From: Alkaliphilus oremlandii OhILAs
Lineage (GTDB): Bacteria > Bacillota > Clostridia > Peptostreptococcales > Natronincolaceae
Direction: 5' to 3'
NCBI RefSeq assembly: GCF_000018325.1
Contig: NC_009922.1
Location: 620,001-684,000 of the forward strand
DNA length: 64,000 bases
The position numbers and the translations under genes were made by a program. The notes beneath the pieces were generated by a model. It did no database searches and was not told where the DNA came from. It worked only from the letters and a program-made list of their open reading frames with translations. Shown here piece after piece: positions 15,757 through 26,400 of the stretch. Numbering within the stretch: the first letter of the stretch is position 1; the number at the start of each line of letters is the position of its first letter.

Positions 15757-17787
15757 TTGATTAATAATATTGATATTTCAAATGCAATGACTATTAAATT
15801 GGATAATATACTTCCAGAAATGCCTCCCTTTGTTGAAGGTATTCGAAGAGCACCGGATAGGGGATTTAAGCTAACGAAGGAACAGACAGAAACTGCACTG
15901 AAAAATGCATTGCGGTACATACCAGAGGAACTGCATGAAGCTTTAGCACCAGAGTTTCTAGAGGAACTGATGACTATGGGGAGAATTTATGGTTATCGTT
16001 TTAGACCAGAGGGGCAGATCAAAGGAAAACCGATACAGGAGTATCAAGGGAATTGCATAGAGGGAAAAGCCTTCCAAGTAATGATCGACAACAATTTAGA
16101 TTTTGATGTAGCGCTATATCCATATGAGTTAATAACCTATGGGGAGACAGGAAGTGTATTTCAAAACTGGATGCAGTATCGATTGGTAAAAAAATATTTA
16201 GAGGTTATGACGGACCATCAAACATTGGTTCTGGAATCAGGACATCCATTGGGATTGTTTAGATCCAAGCCAGATAGCCCAAGAGTCATTATCACCAATG
16301 CTCTCATGATTGGTATGTTTGACAATTTAGAGGATTGGGAGATTGCAGAACAAATGGGTGTAGCCAACTACGGACAAATGACTGCTGGTGGATGGATGTA
16401 CATTGGACCGCAGGGAATTGTTCATGGAACATTTAACACCTTATTAAATGCAGGTCGATTAAAGTTCGGTATGGGACCGGAAGAAGATTTAAAAGGAAAG
16501 CTATTCATCAGTTCAGGTTTAGGCGGTATGAGCGGTGCACAACCTAAGGCCATTGAAATTGCAGGTGGTGTAGGTATTGTGGCAGAAGTGGACTATTCTA
16601 GAATCAAAACGAGATACGACCAAGGTTGGGTGAAGCGATACTCAGCAGATTTAAAGGAAGTGTTTGATATTGCCAAAGAATACATAGAGAAGAAAGAGCC
16701 AATGTCCATTGCTTACCATGGAAATATTGTAGATTTATTGCAGTATGTTGTAGATCATCATATCAAACTAGAACTATTGTCCGATCAAACGTCTTGTCAT
16801 GCCGCATATGATGGCGGATACTGTCCGCAAGGATTGACCTTTGAAGAGCGAACTGTAATGCTGAAAAAAGATCGAGGAGCGTTTAAAAAACGGGTGGATG
16901 AAACCCTAAGAACCCATTTTAATTTGATTAAAACATTAGTAGAGAGAGGCACCTATTTCTTTGACTACGGCAATTCTTTTATGAAGGCAATCTATGATGC
17001 AGGGGTGAAAGAAATCTCTAAAAATGGCATCGATGAAAAAGACGGCTTTATATTCCCATCCTATGTGGAGGATATTATGGGACCAGAGCTTTTCGACTAT
17101 GGCTATGGACCTTTCCGCTGGGTTTGCTTAAGTGGAGATCACGAGGATTTAATTAAAACAGACAAAGCCGCAATGGATTGTATTGATCCGACGAGAAGAG
17201 GCCAAGACAGAGATAACTATGTATGGATTCGAGATGCAGAAAAGAATCAGTTAGTGGTAGGAACCCAAGCTAGAATCCTTTACCAAGATGCGATGGGAAG
17301 AACTAAAATCGCACTGAAGTTCAATGAGATGGTGCGAAATGGTGAAGTAGGACCGATTATGTTGGGAAGAGACCACCACGACGTTAGCGGTACGGACTCT
17401 CCATTTAGAGAAACAGCCAACATTAAAGATGGAAGTAATGTAATGGCAGATATGGCAACCCAATGCTTTGCAGGAAATGCTGCAAGGGGTATGAGCTTAA
17501 TCGCTTTACATAACGGTGGCGGTGTAGGCATTGGAAAATCCATCAATGGTGGATTTGGCATGGTGCTGGATGGCAGTGAAAGAGTGGATAAAATCTTAAA
17601 TTCTGCCATGCCTTGGGACGTCATGGGCGGCGTTGCAAGAAGAGCTTGGGCAAGAAATGAGAACTCTATTTCAACCAGTATGGAGTATAACAAAAACAAT
17701 GAAGGTACGGATCATATTACCATACCGTATGTACCAAAAGCAGAATTGGTTCAAGGTTTAGTTGAAGCTGCTTTCAATAAAAAATAA
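15757..17787 (+). CDS. hutU: Urocanate hydratase, long clostridial form
   Basis: This roughly 676-residue enzyme converts urocanate to imidazolonepropionate in histidine breakdown, with tightly bound NAD+. TTG 15757 is chosen because AAGGAGTGA sits eight to nine bases before it; the in-frame ATG at 15739 lies at that site. MTAGGWMYIGPQGIVHGT, GKLFISSGLGGMSGAQPKA and LLSDQTSCHAAYDGGYCPQG are conserved family segments, and GRDHHDVSGTDSPFRET lies toward the C-terminus. It is longer than the 550-residue Bacillus or Pseudomonas enzyme, as in other anaerobes. ftcD follows; hutH and hutI are absent here. Confidence 0.93.
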   Translation: MINNIDISNAMTIKLDNILPEMPPFVEGIRRAPDRGFKLTKEQTETALKNALRYIPEELHEALAPEFLEELMTMGRIYGYRFRPEGQIKGKPIQEYQGNCIEGKAFQVMIDNNLDFDVALYPYELITYGETGSVFQNWMQYRLVKKYLEVMTDHQTLVLESGHPLGLFRSKPDSPRVIITNALMIGMFDNLEDWEIAEQMGVANYGQMTAGGWMYIGPQGIVHGTFNTLLNAGRLKFGMGPEEDLKGKLFISSGLGGMSGAQPKAIEIAGGVGIVAEVDYSRIKTRYDQGWVKRYSADLKEVFDIAKEYIEKKEPMSIAYHGNIVDLLQYVVDHHIKLELLSDQTSCHAAYDGGYCPQGLTFEERTVMLKKDRGAFKKRVDETLRTHFNLIKTLVERGTYFFDYGNSFMKAIYDAGVKEISKNGIDEKDGFIFPSYVEDIMGPELFDYGYGPFRWVCLSGDHEDLIKTDKAAMDCIDPTRRGQDRDNYVWIRDAEKNQLVVGTQARILYQDAMGRTKIALKFNEMVRNGEVGPIMLGRDHHDVSGTDSPFRETANIKDGSNVMADMATQCFAGNAARGMSLIALHNGGGVGIGKSINGGFGMVLDGSERVDKILNSAMPWDVMGGVARRAWARNENSISTSMEYNKNNEGTDHITIPYVPKAELVQGLVEAAFNKK

Positions 17788-17882
17788 ACCTATGAATATG
17801 AATATAAAAAATTCGTACAAAATGAGAAACATTATATTTGTTGCAGTATATTCAAATACAAAACAATGAAAGGGTGGACAAA

Positions 17883-18788
17883 ATGAGCAATGTAAAAAAA
17901 GTAGTTCAATGTGTACCTAATTTTAGTGAAGGAAGAGACTTAGACAAGGTAGAAAGAATCATCAATCCTTTTAGGGGAAAAGAAGGCGTTAAGCTTTTAG
18001 ATTATAGTACAGACTTCGACCACAACAGAGCTGTAGTTACTGTAGTAGGAGAGCCTGAAGCAGTGAAGCATGCTGTGATAGAAGCTATGAGAATCGCTAT
18101 CGAGGAGATCGATATGACAAAGCACGAAGGACAGCATCCTAGAATGGGCGCAATCGACGTTGTACCCTTCATACCGATTAAAAATATGACCATGGAAGAA
18201 GCAGTTGAGCTGGCAAAGGAAGTAGGAAAAGAAGCTTGGGAAAAGTATAACCTACCGATATTCCTTTATGAGAAGGCAGCATCTAATCCGGAGAGAGAAA
18301 ACCTTGCAACGGTTCGAAAGGGACAATTTGAAGGCATGGCAGAAAAGGTAAAAGCTCCTGAGTGGGCTCCTGACTTTGGAAATGGGGAAATCCATCCTAC
18401 AGCTGGTATAACCGCTGTGGGCGCTAGAATGCCATTGGTAGCCTTCAACGTGAACCTAGATAGTCCAACGCTGGAAATCGCTAACAAAATCGCGAAAAAT
18501 GTAAGACATTTATCCGGTGGATTGAGATACTGTAAAGGGATTGGCATCGAGCTGAAGGAACGTGGTATCGTACAGGTATCCATGAACATGACGGACTATA
18601 CAAAAACAGCTCTATACCGTGCTTTTGAGCTTATAAAGATAGAAGCAAGACGATATGGCGTTAATGTAATTGGCAGCGAAATCATCGGTCTATTGCCTAT
18701 GGAAGCTCTCATAGACACAGCAGTGTATTACTTAGGGGTAGAAGATTTTTCAATGGATCAGGTTTTAGAATATAGAATGATGGAATAG
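17883..18788 (+). CDS. ftcD: Glutamate formimidoyltransferase
   Basis: This 301-residue protein moves the formimino group from formiminoglutamate to tetrahydrofolate. ATG 17883 follows AAAGGGTGG. CVPNFSEGRDLDKVERI is the classic N-terminus, and DHNRAVVTVVGEP with EGQHPRMGAIDVVPFIP (including the catalytic His) are present. It lacks the cyclodeaminase domain of the vertebrate enzyme, so a separate FchA is needed and is not in the window. It lies 95 bases after hutU and before a strong terminator. Confidence 0.93.
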   Translation: MSNVKKVVQCVPNFSEGRDLDKVERIINPFRGKEGVKLLDYSTDFDHNRAVVTVVGEPEAVKHAVIEAMRIAIEEIDMTKHEGQHPRMGAIDVVPFIPIKNMTMEEAVELAKEVGKEAWEKYNLPIFLYEKAASNPERENLATVRKGQFEGMAEKVKAPEWAPDFGNGEIHPTAGITAVGARMPLVAFNVNLDSPTLEIANKIAKNVRHLSGGLRYCKGIGIELKERGIVQVSMNMTDYTKTALYRAFELIKIEARRYGVNVIGSEIIGLLPMEALIDTAVYYLGVEDFSMDQVLEYRMME

Positions 18789-18790
18789 AT

Positions 18791-18835
18791 AAAAGCAATG
18801 GAGAACCCTATAGAAGGGGATTCCATTGCTTTTTT
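18791..18835 (+). terminator. Rho-independent terminator after ftcD
   Basis: AAAGCAATGGAG...CCC pairs with GGGG...TTCCATTGCTTT, followed by a T run. It lies between the convergent ftcD and M28-like genes. Confidence 0.85.
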
Positions 18836-18870
18836 ATGTTTTGTATTTTTACTATTTACTAAGACATAAA

Positions 18871-20970
18871 CTATAGTTTTAATCTGCCATTTACAGATCG
18901 AGCGTTTACTACTTCCTTTGCAAAAACATAAGGGCTATAAGTGAAGGTTGTTAGAATAATAAATAGAAATAAGAATAGGACGGTAGTTCTTAAATGACTT
19001 ATTTTATGGGTTTCTTTGCTAAACATCCATGTAACGAGAAGGCTAAACAATAAAATTAAAAATATAATCACATATTGGGAACCATAAGGAGATAGTAGCT
19101 TTGGATAAATAACGGTATATCGATCATCGTAAAATTCATTGAAAAATTTCATAAAGACGATATAGGTACTGAAGGACAGCAGTAGAACATAGACATTTTT
19201 ATTCAACTTTTTTGAAAGATACATGAATACAATAAAAACCAAGCCAATGGGAATTACAGTCACCATGCCTAAATAAGCCAACATCGGCAGTGTAGTAAAA
19301 ATATTATGAGCGAACATTTCTACGATGGAGCCCCAAGTGATGATCGTATCCTTTAAAAGAATACCCGCTGTTTCACTGATAGAATGCTGTATTTGCATCG
19401 TTAAAATACTGATAAAAAATAAAATTAACAAGTAGCTAGACATCACTGGGTTTGAATCAAACCATGAATTTAACTTTTCGAAGCCTTTTTTATCGGATAG
19501 ACCGTATTTTAATATGAATAGAACAATGCCTACAACAATGAGCCACCCTATGGATTTTAGCACCTGACTTATTTCTGAAAATAAATTAAATTGTCCATAT
19601 TCAGTGATATACGCCTCTAGCAATGCACCAACCTCTGCAACTTTAGATAGATTGATAGAATCAGAAGTGTCTAGCACTGTACCTATATTTTCGTTACAAT
19701 CATAGGTTAATGTGGAGGCGATCATACCAAAATTTCGAAATAAAGCATATTCTCCCTGTAAATATCCATCGTCCAGTTCGTAGGAGATATTTTGTCCATC
19801 AGCAGTAGTAGCCAGTTGATGGAGTATTTTGTTCGCTGTTTTTCTCTCCGTTCTTGGTTTTACAAAAGTAGCGATTTTCAAAGGGGTATCTCCATCAGAG
19901 GATAGATGATCGAGATAAATGATCTCAGCTTTTTCAGGAAAGGTCATGGAATCTCTTAAATATTGTTCAACGCCCATAGAACCTGTATGCTTTCCATTAA
20001 AACCTGCAAAAAGAAGGTTTGAGTCTAAAGGTTTTTCTGTAGTAGATAGTATACGGGCTAATTCAAGGATTAAGGAAATTGAGGCTCCATTGTCAGCGGC
20101 GCCAGGATAAACTTTTCCATCCCAATTTAACCCTAAACCATCGATTGATGTTGCTATGACAAGGTAATCTCCATTGGGATAATTCTTTCCCGGCAGAACG
20201 TTATAGATATTACTAGATAAAATTTCTTGAAAGGTAATTGGGATATGGATATCTAGGTGGTACCCTCTATTTGTATAATCTAATAATGCTTTATATGTAT
20301 TTTTTGGTACCCCTATTTTAATCAACCCATTGGCAGGGATCATCGTATTTTTATCACCAAGGTGAACCTTTCTTTTTGTAGTAAAGTTATGATCTAAGTA
20401 AATAATGACTTTAGCTTTTCCTAAATAATATAATCGATGGTCTATTTCTTCGTCACTGAGCCGTAGTTTTTTCATAGGATTGTCTTCATAATCGATCAGA
20501 ACGGCCTGATCTTTAAATTGTTCATCGCCCTGAGTAATTTCTTTAGGGTCTGTAATATGATTCATCCGACCTTTAAAGCTTCCACCCATACTCATATTGT
20601 CCATTATGAACATAAAGTTTTTCTGTTCTTCATAGGCATCAACGAATTTTCCATCAGATTCGATCACATTAAATTTCGGTACGCCATTCCACGTAAAGTT
20701 GACCGCCTTAAACTCCTGTCTATAGCCTTCGCTGGTAAAGCTGCGGAGTCCCATGTCTTTAAAATGATCTTCTATGTAGGCTAGAACCTTTTCATTACCC
20801 TTGGTGCCGATTAATCTGCCTTCATATTCCGGTGATGTCAATGAATCTAAATGGGACTTAATATTACTTTCGTTAATACTTGTTTTCATTGGCTGTCCAC
20901 TTGAAAAAACAGTGGTAAGTACAATAAAGAATAATAGGGGCATTGCAAGCTTTAAACATACTTTCTTCAA
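18871..20970 (-). CDS. M28-like membrane protein with degenerate peptidase site
   Basis: This 699-residue protein starts at TTG 20970, eight bases after AGGAGG. It has a signal peptide (residues 1-24), a large extracellular domain and about six membrane segments from residue 485 on. The external domain follows the M28 aminopeptidase plan, and GAADNGA (Asp293) and a late YLD (Asp354) are kept. But the first zinc motif HxD reads SID (Ser275, Asp277), the catalytic Glu-Glu pair reads Lys327-His328 (FNGKHTG), and the last His position in ENIGTVLDTSD is not His. It is probably a non-catalytic binding or scaffolding relative. Confidence 0.75.
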   Translation of the reverse strand: MKKVCLKLAMPLLFFIVLTTVFSSGQPMKTSINESNIKSHLDSLTSPEYEGRLIGTKGNEKVLAYIEDHFKDMGLRSFTSEGYRQEFKAVNFTWNGVPKFNVIESDGKFVDAYEEQKNFMFIMDNMSMGGSFKGRMNHITDPKEITQGDEQFKDQAVLIDYEDNPMKKLRLSDEEIDHRLYYLGKAKVIIYLDHNFTTKRKVHLGDKNTMIPANGLIKIGVPKNTYKALLDYTNRGYHLDIHIPITFQEILSSNIYNVLPGKNYPNGDYLVIATSIDGLGLNWDGKVYPGAADNGASISLILELARILSTTEKPLDSNLLFAGFNGKHTGSMGVEQYLRDSMTFPEKAEIIYLDHLSSDGDTPLKIATFVKPRTERKTANKILHQLATTADGQNISYELDDGYLQGEYALFRNFGMIASTLTYDCNENIGTVLDTSDSINLSKVAEVGALLEAYITEYGQFNLFSEISQVLKSIGWLIVVGIVLFILKYGLSDKKGFEKLNSWFDSNPVMSSYLLILFFISILTMQIQHSISETAGILLKDTIITWGSIVEMFAHNIFTTLPMLAYLGMVTVIPIGLVFIVFMYLSKKLNKNVYVLLLSFSTYIVFMKFFNEFYDDRYTVIYPKLLSPYGSQYVIIFLILLFSLLVTWMFSKETHKISHLRTTVLFLFLFIILTTFTYSPYVFAKEVVNARSVNGRLKL

Positions 20971-21314
20971 ACGATGCACCTCCTGCTCTGGTTTATTTTT
21001 CGTAGCATATTGGAATGAATGCCACACATGGCTTGGATATCAGTTTGTACATATCCCATAGACCCTTTGATATCTTCAAGTTTGGAGCAAAAATCAGTAA
21101 AATCATAAGATGCAAAAATAAAATCTCTCCTACACCAAATTAATTCCAGTTTAGATATAATTAGTTCTATTATATAATAAAATCAGATAAAATAAAATAT
21201 TTTGAAAATAATTAGAAGGTTTGGCGTAAATGGTTCTGAAACTACCGAAACTCTACAAAACCTCCCATATAGATAAAATATAAAAACATCTACAGTTTTG
21301 AAGGGGGAAAATAA

Positions 21315-21540
21315 TACGGACCTACCCGTTGTGTGAAAAATTAATGGAAAGAGGATTTTTCCATGGCGATGGATATGGACTTAAATAGATTCATGAAGAT
21401 CGTGATAATTTATTAGAAAAAATAGGTACAGGGAAATGAATCAAGCTTACAAGTTTATTGAGAGATGGTAATATGCTGGAAACATATTGTTGTGCGTAAT
21501 GTCAAAATGAAATCGATTGAAAATAATAAACTGTAGATTT
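21315..21540 (+). pseudogene. Possible decayed ORF in a 746-base gap
   Basis: The gap from 20971 to 21716 holds no intact gene. One frame from about 21318 reads CEKLMERGFFHGDGYGLK, stop, IHEDRDNLLEKIGTGK, stop, IKLTSLLRDGNMLETYCCA, stop, CQNEID. The long, coding-like stretches are broken only by stop codons in the same frame, which suggests an inactivated gene rather than noise. The family is not recognised. The upstream part (20971-21310) is A/T-rich and shows nothing clear. Confidence 0.3.
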
Positions 21541-21716
21541 CATTTATGGGCTTCAGTACAAAAGAATAATGAGGAATTCAAATCTATCATATTTTGCGTA
21601 GCCTTAGAATAAAATTTTGATCTTTCCATGGATTCCTATAGTGAGATCGAGATTTTTATGATAAAATACTAAAGATTAGAATCGATACGCTAAGGAGAAG
21701 AAAGGAATCGAATAAA

Positions 21717-23033
21717 ATGAATGTAGGATTTATATCTTTAGGATGTAGTAAGAACTTGGTTGTGACAGAAGAAATCATCGGCTTATTTAAAAGCAACCAT
21801 TTTAATATAGTGAATAAAAAAGAAGATGCAGAAATCATCGTTATCAATACTTGTGGATTTATAGAATCAGCAAAGCAAGAAGCCATCAACACCATATTAG
21901 AAATGGCGAAGCTCAAAAATAACAAATGCAAATATTTGATTGTAGCGGGATGTTTGGTCCAGCGATACAAAAAAGAGTTGGAAAAAGCAATTCCAGAGGT
22001 GGATTTATTCATCAGTATCAGTGAATACAAGCAGATCTGGAAGGAAATTGAGAATTTATTGGACTTAGAGACCGGCAAGGAGTCGAATCTAGACTATCAT
22101 AATAGGGTATTGACCACAGGCAGTAATATGGCGTATTTAAAAATAGGGGAAGGCTGTGATAATCACTGTACCTATTGTGCCATTCCAAATATTCAAGGCC
22201 CTTATATCTCTAGAACCATGGAGGATATTCTAAAAGAGGCTAGAAATCTTGCGAAACAAGGGATCAAAGAGCTGATCGTTATTGCACAGGATACGACAAA
22301 ATATGGCCTGGATATCTATGGAGAAGCAAGACTTCCACAGCTATTAGAGGAACTTTGTAAAATAGAAGACATCGAGTGGGTCAGATTCTTATACGTATAT
22401 CCAGAGAGCATAACGGATGAACTGATCAAAGTCGTGGGAGAGAATGACAAGATCTGTAATTATTTTGATATTCCAATTCAGCATATATCAGATTCTGTAT
22501 TAAAACGAATGAATAGAAAAAGTGATGGTGCCAGTGTAAGAAATATCATTGAAAAAATAAGAAGAGAAATTCCAGATGTGATCATAAGAACAACTTTAAT
22601 CGTAGGGTTCCCAGGAGAAACAGAGGAAGACTTCAAAGAGCTGTATGAATTTGTGGAGGAAACCAAGTTCGACAAGCTGGGGGTGTTTGCTTATTCTAAA
22701 GAGGACAATACACCAGCAGCAAAGCTGAAAGAACAGATTCATCATGCGACGAAAAAAAGCAGACTTCGTAAGATCATGGCGTTACAGGAAAAGATATCGA
22801 GAGAAAGCTTAGAGCAAAAAGTAGGGAATGTTTACAAAGTATTAATAGAGTCCAGAACCAAAGGGGGCAATTACTATATCGGCAGAACCTATATGGATGT
22901 TCCCGATATGGATGGTGTCGTTTATATCGTCAATAATACGAAGGAAAATTTAATGAATACCTTTGTAGATTGCAGGATTCAAAGAGCAAAGGATTATGAC
23001 TTATTTGGCGAATTATATACAGAAGGAAAATAA
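21717..23033 (+). CDS. rimO: Ribosomal protein S12 methylthiotransferase RimO
   Basis: This 438-residue enzyme adds a methylthio group to an Asp of ribosomal protein S12. It has an N-terminal UPF0004 domain with Cys in SLGCSKN, NTCGF and AGCLVQRY (second Fe-S cluster), a radical SAM domain with GCDNHCTYCAIP, and a C-terminal TRAM domain (VLIESRTKGGNYYIGRTYMDVPDMDG). The SLGCSKNLV opening separates it from MiaB and MtaB. It is a single-gene unit ended by a terminator at 23044. Confidence 0.92.
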   Translation: MNVGFISLGCSKNLVVTEEIIGLFKSNHFNIVNKKEDAEIIVINTCGFIESAKQEAINTILEMAKLKNNKCKYLIVAGCLVQRYKKELEKAIPEVDLFISISEYKQIWKEIENLLDLETGKESNLDYHNRVLTTGSNMAYLKIGEGCDNHCTYCAIPNIQGPYISRTMEDILKEARNLAKQGIKELIVIAQDTTKYGLDIYGEARLPQLLEELCKIEDIEWVRFLYVYPESITDELIKVVGENDKICNYFDIPIQHISDSVLKRMNRKSDGASVRNIIEKIRREIPDVIIRTTLIVGFPGETEEDFKELYEFVEETKFDKLGVFAYSKEDNTPAAKLKEQIHHATKKSRLRKIMALQEKISRESLEQKVGNVYKVLIESRTKGGNYYIGRTYMDVPDMDGVVYIVNNTKENLMNTFVDCRIQRAKDYDLFGELYTEGK

Positions 23034-23043
23034 AAAATGGAAC

Positions 23044-23079
23044 CAGGAACTATCATCACATGATACTTCCTGTTTTTTT
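23044..23079 (+). terminator. Rho-independent terminator after rimO
   Basis: CAGGAA and ATCA pair with TGAT and TTCCTG around a short loop, followed by seven T. The second 115-bp repeat array begins at the next base but one, exactly as behind the MOSC terminator. Confidence 0.8.
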
Positions 23080-23080
23080 A

Positions 23081-23250
23081 TGACCTAACCCAATTTATGC
23101 GACCGAAGGAAGCAATAAATCGATGGTAGGTCAAACGCAACGAACACCAAATTTGCACGACCGGAGGAAGTGAACAAATTTGAGTTGTGAGACTGCGAAA
23201 TAACCCGATTTATGCGACCGAAGGAAGCAATAAATCGATGGTAGGTCAAA
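23081..23250. repeat. 115-bp repeat, array 2 (one full copy plus about 47 bp)
   Basis: Units begin at 23089 and 23204 (CCCAATTT / CCCGATTT), again 115 bp apart, and differ from array 1 by a few substitutions, mostly A/G and T/C. As in array 1 the sequence opens with TATGACCTAA straight after the T run of a terminator. It ends after TAGGTCAAAC, the complement of the opening TGACCTA. No gene is supported. Confidence 0.85.
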
Positions 23251-23419
23251 CTTTACTTGTTTTAGTAGGAATACAAAAACTATGATATTTTTAAAGAATC
23301 TATTATAATGGAAGTAATACAACTTACTTAAAGAAAGATATTTGAAATAATTTTAGTACAAATAGGTAGCCAATATTAAAGATAAAACCTGTTTACCTAT
23401 GAAACCGAGGTGAAATAAA

Positions 23420-26400
23420 ATGAGCAATCAATTCGTACATCTACACGTTCATACGGAATACAGTCTTTTAGATGGATTCACTGTGATTAATAAGGCAATG
23501 GAACGAGTAAAGGAGATGGGTATGAACGCCATCGCCATTACAGACCATGGCAGTATGTTCGGTGTAGTGGACTTTTATAAAGCAGCAAAGAAAAATGGCA
23601 TCAAACCCATCATTGGCTGTGAGGTATATACCGCACCTAGAAGTATGGCGGATAAAGATCCACAGAAGGATAAAAACCAAGGTCATCTCGTTTTATTGGC
23701 GAAAAACGAAGAAGGCTATCAGAATATCATAAAGATGGTATCCAATGGTTTTTTAGAAGGTTTTTATTATAAGCCGAGAATCGATTACGATGAACTTGAA
23801 AGGCATAGCAAGGGAATCATCTGTTTGAGTGCCTGCCTTGCAGGGGATATTCAGCAGCTTTTACTGCAGGATCAATACGAAAGCGCTAAGGCTTTGGCTC
23901 TAAGACTCAATGCCATGTTTGAGGAAAATAGCTTTTATTTAGAGCTACAGGATCACAACATGGCGGAGCAAAAAAAGGTGAATTTAGGGTTGATAAAGCT
24001 GAGCAGAGAAACGGGAATCCCTTTGGTTGCAACCAACGATGCCCATTATATCAATAAGGAGGATGCCAAAGCACACGATATTTTACTCTGCATACAAACT
24101 GGAAAGATTGTAGAAGATCAAGAGCGGATGAGATTTCCCAATGATGAATTTTATCTAAAATCTCCAGAGGAAATGATGAAGATCTTTGACTTCGCACCAG
24201 AGGCCATATCCAACACCGTTAAAATTGCAGAACAGTGCAACTTTGATTTTGATTTCAATACCATCCATCTACCGGAATACCATGTGCCTCAAGATGTAAA
24301 CAAAGAGGACTATTTGAGAAAGCTTTGCTTCGAGGGATTGAATAAAAGATATACGTCAGTGACAGAAGAGCTAGAAAGTCGTCTGGAAGGGGAGCTTTCT
24401 GTTATTGAGAAAATGGGTTATGTGGAGTATTTCCTAATCGTTTGGGACTTTATAAAATATGCAAAGGATAACGGTATCCCTGTAGGGCCGGGCAGAGGAA
24501 GTGCAGCAGGAAGTATCGTGGCCTATACCTTGGGAATCACCGATGTGGACCCTATCAAATACAATCTCATTTTCGAGCGTTTTTTAAATCCTGAAAGAAT
24601 ATCCATGCCCGATATCGATATTGACTTCTGCTACGAACGACGGGAGGAAGTCATCGATTATGTGAAGCAGAAATACGGTGAAGATAAGGTGGCTCAAATC
24701 ATTACCTTTGGAACCATGGCAGCGAGGGCGGCCATTCGAGATGTAGGTAGAGTGATCAATATGCCTTATAACGAAGTGGATAAAATAGCGAAGCAAATCC
24801 CCTTTGCCATCGGAATGACCATAGAAAAAGCGCTGAAGATGAATCCCGAGCTAAAATCCATATACGAAGAAAATGAGCAAGGCAGATATTTAATCGATAT
24901 GGCTAGAAGGCTAGAGGGAATGCCGAGACATGCTTCCACCCATGCAGCAGGTGTGGTAATTGCTAAAAAACCACTAAAGGAGCATGTGCCTTTATATGTT
25001 CATGACGATAACAGTACCACACAGTTTACCATGGGAACCTTGGAGGAACTGGGACTTTTAAAAATGGATTTCCTAGGACTGAGGACATTGACCGTAATAA
25101 AGGATGCCATTGACTTAATTGAAAAGAATCACGGTATTAAACTGGATCTTTCCGACAGTAAATACGATGACGAGAAGGTCTATGATTTGATCAGTAAAGG
25201 CGACACACTGGGGTTATTCCAGCTGGAAAGTGCCGGTATGATCCAGTTTTTAAAGGAGCTAAAGCCCAATTGCTTCGAGGATATTATTGCGGGGATTTCT
25301 TTGTATCGTCCAGGGCCTATGGATTCCATTCCAAGATATATTGAAAATAAAAATAACCCTGAGAAAATTAAATACATCCATGAAAGCTTGGAGCCTATTT
25401 TAAATGTAACCTATGGCTGTATGGTCTACCAAGAGCAGATTATGCAAATCGTTCGAGATTTAGCCGGATATAGCTACGGAAGATCAGACCTTGTAAGACG
25501 TGCCATGGGAAAAAAGAAAATGGATGTAATGGAGCAGGAAAGAAAGAACTTTATCTATGGTATCGTCAATGAAAAAGGCGAGGTAGAAGTTGCTGGCTGT
25601 ATCAGGAATGGTGTGCCAGAGGATGTTGCAAATAAAATATACGATGAGATGATCGACTTTGCAAACTATGGCTTTAATAAATCCCACGCCGCCGCTTATG
25701 CCGTTCTTGCCTACGAAACTGCTTATTTAAAAACTTACTATAAGGTAGAATTTATGGCAGCGTTAATGACCAGCGTCATGGGCAATACGTCGAAGGTAGT
25801 GCAGTACATTCAAGATTGTAAAAAACAAAATATAAAAATACTGCCCCCGAGCATTAATCGAAGCTTTAGTAAATTCACTGTTGAAGGTGAAAGTATCCGC
25901 TTTGCTTTAGGCGCTGTAAAAAATGTAGGTATCGGTATGATCAATAATCTGGTTCAGATTCGAGAAACCACAGGAGATTTTTCTACATTTTTAGATTTCT
26001 GTCAAAGAGTAGAATCGAAAGATATCAACAAAAGGGCTGTGGAAAGCTTAATCAAATGTGGAGCATTTGATAATATGGGTGGAAATCGTGCACAGCTAAT
26101 GGCAAGCTTCGAAGGCATCATGGACAATATACAGCAGGAGAAAAGGAGAAAGCTAGAGGGACAAATTGACCTTTTCCAAATGAATGAAGAGATGGATGCT
26201 TCAATGAACACCGTAAATTTTCCAGATATCAAAGATTTTAGTGAAAAGATACGGCTCAGTATGGAAAAAGAAGTGGTGGGCTTTTACATCAGCGGCCATC
26301 CACTATCGGAATACGAGAAGGAATTGGAACAAATCGTTTCTGCCAATAGTGCACAGCTGATAGAGGCCATGGAAAATTTAGCGGAATCCCAGTTGAAAGA

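Noticed and set aside
17280..17699. 139-codon minus-strand ORF within hutU
   Set aside because: The sense strand codes for conserved urocanate hydratase motifs; the antisense frame lacks a start signal.
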